Assembly (NCBI GenBank): GCA_937958045.1
Contig: CALFXL010000072.1
Coordinates: 1-64,000 of the forward strand
Direction: 5' to 3'
Length of the DNA: 64,000 nt
Source: an uncultured Opitutaceae bacterium
Lineage (GTDB): Bacteria > Verrucomicrobiota > Verrucomicrobiia > Opitutales > Opitutaceae
Made by a program: the position numbers and the translations under genes
Notes under the pieces: generated by a model
Seen by the model: only the letters and a program-made list of their open reading frames with translations
The model's database searches: none
What the model was told of the DNA's origin: nothing
Shown: positions 36,101 through 42,591 of the stretch, one piece after another
Layout of the letters: each line of letters opens with the position of its first letter
Position numbering within the stretch: position 1 is the first letter of the stretch

Positions 36101-37633
36101 TCACTTCTGCGAATTCAAGCGCTCGATCAGAGCCGCGATCAGCGCATCGAGGCTCGGTTTTTCCGCCTCGAAATCGACCGACATGCCGAGCTCTTCCATC
36201 GTTTCCGTCGTGTGCACGCCGATGCTGCCGGCGAGCGGTTTTTTCGCGCCGGGCGCCAGCTTCAGCTCGTCCGTATGATCGTGAAACGACTGCGCGGCCG
36301 ACGAACTCGCGAAGAGAATCGCATCGGCTCCCTTCTGGCGAAAATCCTCCACAACGGGATTGTTGCTCAGATCGGTCTTGAGCGTTTTGTAGAGCGGCAT
36401 GCGATCCACGATCGCGCGCGCGGCCTCGAGTTTTTTCACCAGCGTCTCACGGTTCAGATTTCCGGTGACGACGATGACCTTCGCGCTGTCGAGGCTGTCG
36501 GTCGCGATCAACGCATCCGCGAGCGATTCGCCGGTGGCGGTCTCCGGCATGCATTCGACCTTGATGTGATATTTGCGGATCTCGCGCGCAGTCGCCGCAC
36601 CGACGCACGCAAAACGAAGCAAGCCAAGCGCACGAATGTCCGAAAAACCTTTGAGAAAATCTTCGAAGAAGAAACGTACGCCGTTGGCGGAGGTGAAAAC
36701 GATCCAGTCGTAGCTGCCGAGTTCGGAGAGGATTTCGACCACGGCATCTTTTTCGACGGACTTCACAATCGAGATCAGCGGCAGTTCGAGCACCTCGGCG
36801 CCAAGTGCTTCGAGTTTGTCGCGTAGTTCACTGTTTTGATCGCGCGTGCGAGTGATCACCACGCGACGTCCAAACAACGGCAGACGCTCAAACCAATCGA
36901 TCTCTCGATGGGCGCGAACAACATCGCCCACAAAGATGATCGCGGGCGCTGCGAGTTTCGCCTGCTCCACACGATCCGCGAGATCGGCGGCCGTGCCTTT
37001 CACGCTACGCTGGCGTCCCAACGACGCCCACTGCACTACCGCCGCAGGTGTCGAGGGCGGAAGGCCACCCGCAATCAACTCGGACAAGATGAAACGCAGA
37101 TGCCCCATGCCCATGTAGATCGCGAGCGTCGCGTTTTTCAGTCCGCCGTACGTGCGCCAATCGATCTGCAATTCATGCTTCGCAGGATCTTCGTGACCGG
37201 TGAGGAAAATGACCGACGAGCTGGTGTTGCGCTGCGTAAGGGGAATGCCCGCATACGCTCCTGCCGCGAGTGCTGCGGTGACGCCCGGAACGACTTCAAA
37301 CGGGATGCCGTGCTTCGCAAGGGTCCGTGCTTCTTCGCCGCCACGACCAAAGACAAACGGATCGCCGCCCTTCAGCCGCACCACCCGCTTACCCGCGCCA
37401 GCGTGTTTCACCAACAGAGCCTCGATCTCCTCCTGCGGGACCGAGTGAAATCCGGACTTTTTGCCCACATACACTATCTCGCAGTCGGGCCGCGTCCATT
37501 TCACCAGTTCCGGATGAACCAGATAGTCATACACCAGCACATCCGCCTGGGAAATGAGGTCCTTCGCGCGAAAGGTGACTAAGCCAGGATCGCCGGGACC
37601 GGCGCCTACGAGATAAACGATACCTTGGGACAT
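36101..37633 (-). CDS. cobA-hemD: Fused uroporphyrinogen-III C-methyltransferase / uroporphyrinogen-III synthase
   Basis: This 510-residue protein fuses two enzymes of tetrapyrrole synthesis. The N-terminal SAM uroporphyrinogen methyltransferase (residues 1-250) shows VYLVGAGPGDPGL, RLKGGDPFVFGRGGEE and VVPGVTAA, and makes precorrin-2 for sirohaem or cobalamin. The C-terminal HemD domain (about 255-505) closes hydroxymethylbilane to uroporphyrinogen III, and shows RVVITRTRDQ and DWIVFTSANGVRF. Fusions of this kind are known in several phyla. It lies in the same direction as hemC but is separated from it by about 500 bases of low-GC sequence. Confidence 0.95.
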   Translation of the reverse strand: MSQGIVYLVGAGPGDPGLVTFRAKDLISQADVLVYDYLVHPELVKWTRPDCEIVYVGKKSGFHSVPQEEIEALLVKHAGAGKRVVRLKGGDPFVFGRGGEEARTLAKHGIPFEVVPGVTAALAAGAYAGIPLTQRNTSSSVIFLTGHEDPAKHELQIDWRTYGGLKNATLAIYMGMGHLRFILSELIAGGLPPSTPAAVVQWASLGRQRSVKGTAADLADRVEQAKLAAPAIIFVGDVVRAHREIDWFERLPLFGRRVVITRTRDQNSELRDKLEALGAEVLELPLISIVKSVEKDAVVEILSELGSYDWIVFTSANGVRFFFEDFLKGFSDIRALGLLRFACVGAATAREIRKYHIKVECMPETATGESLADALIATDSLDSAKVIVVTGNLNRETLVKKLEAARAIVDRMPLYKTLKTDLSNNPVVEDFRQKGADAILFASSSAAQSFHDHTDELKLAPGAKKPLAGSIGVHTTETMEELGMSVDFEAEKPSLDALIAALIERLNSQK

Positions 37634-37756
37634 GTGTCAGTGATTTGCCCGAAAAGATTATTACTGGGCAAATGGGTTTACTTGCCCTCAGCGCAACTGA
37701 TCAGCAAGACATATCCGCTCACCGCAAAGCAGGTAACTACCCCTAGAAATTCCTAG
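37634..37756. other. Low-GC intergenic DNA between cobA-hemD and a decayed gene
   Basis: These 123 bases are clearly richer in A/T than the flanking coding DNA and contain short inverted words such as TTGCCC and GGGCAA around 37650-37680, which may form a weak hairpin. I see no RNA gene, no strong promoter and no reading frame of note. Confidence 0.4.
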
Positions 37757-38084
37757 CCATGCTTCGAATCATCCGTATCGACTGCCCTCTTCTTCGTTTC
37801 GTCAGCGTTTGCTGATAATCTCGTCGCCAATTACTCCAGCGCTACGGACGAGTATCGAAGCGAGAATCTGATCCGCAGAATAACCGTCAATCATTCGTAG
37901 TAATGCAGGGCGGGTTTTACGCACAGCAGGTGTGAATTTTGCCACAGCTCTCGCGCGCCTCAGTGAATCTGGATCCTATACATTCGGCACGGCACAGAAG
38001 GAAGTGGTGTTCACTCGTACGAACTCCAAACTGAAACAGGGAGACGTTACGATTGGTGAAGCTATAATCATTGGGACTGAGTAG
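37757..38084 (+). pseudogene. Decayed gene for a small exported protein (frameshifted)
   Basis: Two consecutive frames read like parts of one protein. The first (37757-37900) gives a hydrophobic stretch TALFFVSSAFA followed by DNLVANYSSATDEYRSENL and ends at a TAG. The second, in another frame (from about 37884 to the TAG at 38082-38084), gives a good-quality stretch around SGSYTFGTAQKEVVFTRTN and LKQGDVTIGEAII. The first looks like the end of a signal peptide plus mature N-terminus. The two need at least one frameshift to join, and there is no ATG in the first frame. The DNA is of lower GC than neighbours and interrupts the hemC-cobA/hemD order. Confidence 0.4.
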
Positions 38085-38136
38085 TCCGTTGATATGAGCT
38101 GCTCCACGCCCGTCGTTCTCGTCAAGGCTGTCGCGA

Positions 38137-39006
38137 TTATCCGATTGTGAACCCCATATAACGAAGCGTCTTCCGCGCGAAGTCGGTCGGGGCGTTGAAA
38201 TCTTCGGGGCCGAGTGGCAGACTGCGGAGGCCGATTTCGTGGTGAAAAAAATATAATGTGTCCGCCGTCGCATGCGCGGCGAAGGCCGTGTGACACCCGC
38301 CACCGAGAGCGGTTTGGAACGCACGTTCCAGTGTCACGCGACGTGCGGTTTCCGCATCAAAAACTCCCGCATAACGCTGCACGTCTTCGGCACGGCATTG
38401 GATCGCTACCGCGGCTTGCCCGACGGCAGGCACCATGTTTTCGAAGCCAAGCGCATGAAACTCCACGCCTGGCCAGTTACCGATTCGCAGCCGCTTCAAG
38501 CCAGCCGCCGCGAGCAGCGTAGCATCAGCCACACTGCCCTCGGCGATCTTGCGCAGGCGCGTGTCCACGTTGCCGCGGATCTCGGTGAAGGTGGCATTCG
38601 GGAAAAGCATGCCGATCTGCAAACGCCGGCGCGGGCTTCCAGTCGCGATGCTCTTCGGCTCGGCCACGCCGGCGCGAAGCACCAGGATGTCGCGCGCATC
38701 TTCGCGCGGCAGATAACCCGCGATGCCGAGACCCTCCGGCATGTCGCCGGGAAGATCTTTCGTGCTATGCACCGCGACATCGGCTTCGCCGCGCAACAAC
38801 GCCTGCTCGAGTTCGCTCGTGAAAAGACCTTTGCCGCCTTTTTTCTCCAGTGACCAATCGGTCTGGCGGTCACCCGTGGTTACCAGCTTCAGCAGTTCCG
38901 TTTCCACACCGAGTCGTTCGCGCAGATGCGCAGCGACCATTTCCGTTTGCGCGAGCGCGAGCGGACTTTTGCGAGTGGCTAGGAGGAGTTTTTTGGATGC
39001 GGACAC
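38137..39006 (-). CDS. hemC: Porphobilinogen deaminase (hydroxymethylbilane synthase)
   Basis: This 289-residue enzyme polymerises four porphobilinogen molecules to hydroxymethylbilane on a dipyrromethane cofactor. The substrate and catalytic motifs VHSTKDLPGD (with the catalytic Asp) near residue 80, RGNVDTRLRK near 145 and the cofactor Cys in ALGGGCHTAF near 240 are all present. Length is slightly shorter than the 310 residues of E. coli HemC because the C-terminal domain 3 is abbreviated. It is oriented like cobA-hemD, which continues the pathway, but a 500-base low-GC tract lies between. Confidence 0.95.
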   Translation of the reverse strand: MSASKKLLLATRKSPLALAQTEMVAAHLRERLGVETELLKLVTTGDRQTDWSLEKKGGKGLFTSELEQALLRGEADVAVHSTKDLPGDMPEGLGIAGYLPREDARDILVLRAGVAEPKSIATGSPRRRLQIGMLFPNATFTEIRGNVDTRLRKIAEGSVADATLLAAAGLKRLRIGNWPGVEFHALGFENMVPAVGQAAVAIQCRAEDVQRYAGVFDAETARRVTLERAFQTALGGGCHTAFAAHATADTLYFFHHEIGLRSLPLGPEDFNAPTDFARKTLRYMGFTIG

Positions 39007-39165
39007 GGTTTAAAAAAAGACAACCAACTTGAATCGCAAAGAGACCTCCGCGCAAAGTGCGAAGACGCGACCAGATGCTTTTCTCGCGAATCTATGGAGT
39101 TCCGCTCCGCCCTTTCTTATGGGCATGACCTGACTCATGTCCGTCGTGCTGCGGAGTGTTCGATT

Positions 39166-39206
39166 ATGAAAACGAAACAGGCCACCCTGCCGAAGCAGGA
39201 TGGCCC
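39166..39206 (-). terminator. Terminator of ilvC
   Basis: On the minus strand a stem of about 10 bases (GGCCATCCTGC with GCAGGGTGGCC, one G-T pair) closes a TTCG tetraloop and is followed by TGTTTCGTTTTC. It lies just beyond the ilvC stop and ends the ilvN-ilvC transcript. Confidence 0.8.
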
Positions 39207-39237
39207 GTTTTCTTAAATCAATTCAGCGAAGCGCGGC

Positions 39238-40263
39238 TTAGTAAGAAGCCTGCACGCCCTTGATGTTCTTCTTGGCCATCCAAGGCATCATGCCGCGGAG
39301 GTAAGCGCCGGTCTTTTCGATCGGGTGCTTTTCACCGGTCTTGAGGAGCTTGTTGTAGTTCTTAAGACCACCCTTGTACTCCTTGACCCACTCCTTGGTG
39401 AACTTGCCGGTCTGGATCTCTTTCAAGATCTTCTTCATCTCGGCCTTGGTCTTCTTGTTTACGACGCGCGGGCCACGGGTGATATCGCCATACTTGGCGG
39501 TCTCGGAAATCGAGAAGCGCATGCCAGCGATGCCGGATTCATACATGAGGTCGCAGATGAGCTTCAGCTCATGGAGACACTCGAAGTAAGCCATCTCGGG
39601 CTGGTAGCCAGCCTCGACCAGGGTTTCGAAACCGGCCTGCACGAGGGCGGAAGCGCCACCGCAAAGCACGGCCTGTTCGCCGAAGAGATCGGTTTCGGTT
39701 TCTTCCTTGAAGGTCGTCTGGAGAACGCCGGCGCGGGTCGAACCGATGCCCTTGGCCCAGGCGAGCGCGGTCTTCTTGGCTTTCTTGGACTTGTCCTGAG
39801 CGACCGCGATGAGGGCGGGCATGCCTTTGCCTTCGGTGTAGAGGCGACGGACCATGTGGCCGGGGCCCTTCGGGGCGACCATGATGCAGTCCACATCCTT
39901 CGGCAGTTTGATCAGGCCGAAGTGCACGGCGAGACCGTGCGAGAAAAGGAGGGTCTTGCCCTTGGACAGATTGGGGAGAATGGACGATTCATAAACGTCA
40001 GCCTGCTTCATGTCGGGCAAACCGACCATGATGACATCAGCGCGGCGGACGGCCTCGCCGGTTTCGACCACTTCGAAACCATGCTTGACGGCGACATCCT
40101 TCGACTTGGAGCCAGGATACAGGCCGATGATGACCTTGACGCCGGAATCCTTGAGGTTGAGGGCGTGAGCGTGGCCCTGGGAACCGTAGCCGAGAACAGC
40201 GACGGTCTTGTTTTTGAGAACGCCAAGATCGGCGTCTTTATCGGTGTATACTTTGGCGGGCAT
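39238..40263 (-). CDS. ilvC: Ketol-acid reductoisomerase (NADP-type, class I)
   Basis: This 341-residue enzyme isomerises and reduces acetolactate and acetohydroxybutyrate in valine, isoleucine and leucine synthesis. The N-terminal Rossmann domain has the GYGSQGHAHALNLKDSG nucleotide motif, and the SKSKDV loop suggests NADPH preference. The metal sites DLFGEQAVL (near residue 190) and the helix EMAYFECLHELK (near 220) bring the two magnesium ions. Length is that of the short class I enzymes. It follows ilvN by 35 bases on the same strand. Confidence 0.97.
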   Translation of the reverse strand: MPAKVYTDKDADLGVLKNKTVAVLGYGSQGHAHALNLKDSGVKVIIGLYPGSKSKDVAVKHGFEVVETGEAVRRADVIMVGLPDMKQADVYESSILPNLSKGKTLLFSHGLAVHFGLIKLPKDVDCIMVAPKGPGHMVRRLYTEGKGMPALIAVAQDKSKKAKKTALAWAKGIGSTRAGVLQTTFKEETETDLFGEQAVLCGGASALVQAGFETLVEAGYQPEMAYFECLHELKLICDLMYESGIAGMRFSISETAKYGDITRGPRVVNKKTKAEMKKILKEIQTGKFTKEWVKEYKGGLKNYNKLLKTGEKHPIEKTGAYLRGMMPWMAKKNIKGVQASY

Positions 40264-40298
40264 GATAAAAGAGAGGGTTGTGAATTGGGGGTTGAAAA

Positions 40299-40769
40299 TC
40301 AGCGCGTGAGCGCGAGCGCGCCCGTACGGGCGAGTTCGACGATGCCAAACGCCTCCACCAGATCGAGGAAGGCAGCGGTCTTCGCGTCGTCACCGGTCAT
40401 CTCGACGATCACGGAATCGTGAGCGACGTTGACGATCTTCGCGCGGAAGATGTCGCAAATCTGCATGATTTCGGAGCGCGTCTTGCCGTCGGCTTTGAGT
40501 TTCACCAGGAGCAACTCGCGCTGCACGGCCTGGCCTTCCTTGAAGTCCACGACTTCGACGACATTCACGAGCTTGCGCAGTTGCTTGGTGACTTGATCGA
40601 GCGCGGCGTCGTCACCTTTCAGCACGACAGTGATCCGCGACAGGGTCGCATCATGCGTCGGAGCTACGTTGAGCGAGTCGATGTTAAAGCCGCGCCCGGA
40701 AAAAAGACCGGACACGCGCGCCAGAACGCCGAACTGATTCTCAACGAGGACGGAGATCGTGTGTCGCAT
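40299..40769 (-). CDS. ilvN: Acetolactate synthase small (regulatory) subunit
   Basis: This 156-residue protein is the ACT-domain regulatory subunit of acetohydroxyacid synthase, which binds valine for feedback control. The N-terminal ISVLVENQFGVLARVSGLFSGRGFNI motif is the classic ACT signature, and a C-terminal ALS_ss_C region follows. The large catalytic subunit (ilvB/I) is not next to it; upstream, 23 bases away, is tRNA-Val. ilvC follows downstream. Confidence 0.95.
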   Translation of the reverse strand: MRHTISVLVENQFGVLARVSGLFSGRGFNIDSLNVAPTHDATLSRITVVLKGDDAALDQVTKQLRKLVNVVEVVDFKEGQAVQRELLLVKLKADGKTRSEIMQICDIFRAKIVNVAHDSVIVEMTGDDAKTAAFLDLVEAFGIVELARTGALALTR

Positions 40770-40792
40770 AGGAGTTACGTGTGGATACAGGA

Positions 40793-40869
40793 TGGTGGAC
40801 GCTGAGGGACTCGAACCCCCGACCTACTCGGTGTAAACGAGCCGCTCTAACCAACTGAGCTAAGCGTCC
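40793..40869 (-). tRNA. tRNA-Val (anticodon TAC)
   Basis: The minus strand folds as a normal class I tRNA: GGACGCT pairs with AGCGTCC, followed by discriminator A and an encoded CCA. The D-arm is GCTCAGTTGGTTAGAGC. The anticodon arm GCTCG-TTTACAC-CGAGT gives anticodon TAC, and the T-arm is CGGGGGTTCGAGTCCCTC. Anticodon TAC identifies a valine tRNA reading GTA and GTG. Its 3' end lies 23 bases before the ilvN start codon on the same strand. Confidence 0.97.
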
Positions 40870-40993
40870 GGCGGAAAGGATGAGGAGAAAGCGCAGGGAT
40901 GCGGGCTGACAAGGATTTATTCACAAGCGCCGTGCGAGGCGGAAAAATCGAACCAGACATCCGCTCGCACGGCCAAAGAATTTCCCGGTGTTT

Positions 40994-42037
40994 TCAGGCG
41001 GAAGCCAGCGCGCGCTTCGGCTTCAACCAGCCTTCACGCACCATCAGCTCGGCGTTCTGCACGGCGTTGAGCGCCGCACCCTTCCACAGATTGTCGCCGG
41101 AAACCCAGAACGACAGACCGTTGTCGAGCGCAGTATCGACGCGGATGCGTCCCACGCCGCACTTCACCTTTTCGGCGAAATCGAGCGGCGTCGGATATTT
41201 CTTCGACGCCGGATCGTCAATGAGCTCGGCGCCCGGAAACTCCGCGATCGCACGGCGCGCTTCGTCCACGCTCACCGGCTTCTCGAACTCCGCGGAAACG
41301 GCGATCGAGTGCGCCCGCACGACGGGCACGCGCACGCAGGTCGCCGACACCTTGAGATTCGGCAGACCCATGATCTTGCGACTTTCGAGCATCATCTTGT
41401 GCTCTTCGCCGGTGTAACCGTCGGCGTTGAATGTATCCACTTGGGGAATACAGTTCTGCGCGATCTGGTAGGGATAAACTTTATGCTCCAACGGACGTCC
41501 GTGCACATAGGCCTGCGTCTGCTCTTCCAACTCGCGCACCGCTTCGGCGCCCGTGCCGGAAACCGATTGGTAGGTGGACGCGAAATAACGCTTCAGACCG
41601 AAGCGTTGGTGCAGCGGCCAGAGGCCCATCAGAGTGACGGCGGTCGAGCAGTTCGGATTGGCGATGATGCCCTTGTGCTGGCGCAGCCCTTCCGGGTTGA
41701 TTTCCGGGATCACGAGCGGCACGTCCTTTTCCATGCGGAGCGCGGAGCTCTTATCGATGACCAGACAGCCGTCCTTCACTGCATCGGGCGCGAGCGCGCG
41801 AGTGACGGAACCGCCCGCGGCGAAAAACGCCACATCGACATCCGCGAAGACTCCAGGCTTCGCCTCTTCGATCACGTATTTTTTGCCATAGCGCTCCACG
41901 GTCTTGCCCGCCGACCGCGCCGAGGCGAAAAGCCGCAGCGAGGCCATCGGGAAATTGCGCTCATGCAAGAGCCGGACGAGCTCTTGACCGACGGCGCCGG
42001 TAGCGCCGACGATGCCAACTGTGAGTGAAGTCTTCAC
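40994..42037 (-). CDS. asd: Aspartate-semialdehyde dehydrogenase
   Basis: This 347-residue enzyme reduces aspartyl phosphate to aspartate semialdehyde, the branch point to lysine, diaminopimelate, threonine and methionine. The Rossmann motif GIVGATGAVGQE is at residues 8-19, the catalytic Cys in NPNCSTAVT near 130, and a substrate-binding region around YFASTYQSVSGTGAEAV near 160. The GTG at 42037 is the start because an AAGGAGA lies seven bases before it; the longer frame lacks this and enters the neighbour. The gene's 5' end overlaps the divergent L,D-transpeptidase. Confidence 0.95.
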   Translation of the reverse strand: MKTSLTVGIVGATGAVGQELVRLLHERNFPMASLRLFASARSAGKTVERYGKKYVIEEAKPGVFADVDVAFFAAGGSVTRALAPDAVKDGCLVIDKSSALRMEKDVPLVIPEINPEGLRQHKGIIANPNCSTAVTLMGLWPLHQRFGLKRYFASTYQSVSGTGAEAVRELEEQTQAYVHGRPLEHKVYPYQIAQNCIPQVDTFNADGYTGEEHKMMLESRKIMGLPNLKVSATCVRVPVVRAHSIAVSAEFEKPVSVDEARRAIAEFPGAELIDDPASKKYPTPLDFAEKVKCGVGRIRVDTALDNGLSFWVSGDNLWKGAALNAVQNAELMVREGWLKPKRALASA

Positions 42038-42575
42038 GATAGATTCTCCTTGGGAGTCCGCCAATAAAGCCGCCGCTGCTCTCGGCATCAAGCCCGCAGA
42101 GCGATTGCTGTTTGTTCAGATTTCCACCCAGACGATGCAGTTTTTCGCCCGGGGAAAACTCGTGCGCACCTTCGTCGTCTCCACGTCGAAACGCCCGCCC
42201 TCCAACGTGAAAAACTCGCTCGGCACTCCGCGCGGGCTTCACGAAATCGCCGAACGCATCGGCGCCGGCCAGCCGCCGGGGATCGTTTTTAAGGCGCGCG
42301 TTTCCACCGGACATCACTTCCGCGAGCTCTCCCCTGCACTCGATAACGGCAACCTCATCACCAGCCGCATCCTCTGGCTCCGCGGACTCGAGCCAGGCGT
42401 CAACCGCGGCGGCGATGTCGATACGTACGAGCGCTATATCTATATTCACGGCACCAACCGCGAGGATCTCATCGGCGAACCGCAGAGCGCCGGCTGCGTG
42501 CTCATGCGCAATCTCGATATCGTCGAGCTCTACGAACACGTGCGCACCGGCGATCTCGTGTGGATCGTCGATTAA
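42012..42575 (+). CDS. L,D-transpeptidase (YkuD domain) without a signal peptide
   Basis: This 187-residue protein has a YkuD catalytic domain that normally makes or attaches 3-3 crosslinks in peptidoglycan. The motif IYIHGTNREDL near residue 145 and the active-site SAGCVLM near 162 carry the catalytic His and Cys. The usual signal peptide is absent at every plausible start; the ATG at 42012 and the GTG at 42021 both overlap the asd start on the other strand. It may be a cytosolic or non-classically exported member, or the real start may be a non-standard codon within the overlap. Confidence 0.85.
   Translation: MPTVSEVFTIDSPWESANKAAAALGIKPAERLLFVQISTQTMQFFARGKLVRTFVVSTSKRPPSNVKNSLGTPRGLHEIAERIGAGQPPGIVFKARVSTGHHFRELSPALDNGNLITSRILWLRGLEPGVNRGGDVDTYERYIYIHGTNREDLIGEPQSAGCVLMRNLDIVELYEHVRTGDLVWIVD
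42045..42051 (-). promoter_or_regulatory. Shine-Dalgarno sequence of asd
   Basis: AAGGAGA on the minus strand, seven bases before the GTG at 42037, fixes the asd start. Clear Shine-Dalgarno sequences are rare in this window, so this one is informative. The site lies inside the N-terminal codons of the divergent L,D-transpeptidase. Confidence 0.8.
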
Positions 42576-42591
42576 AACGCCGCGCGCCGAG

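Noticed and set aside
37917..38324. Minus-strand frame in the hemC-cobA gap
   Set aside because: It overlaps the hemC 3' end in another frame and has no coding character; the plus-strand fragments are a better explanation for the region.
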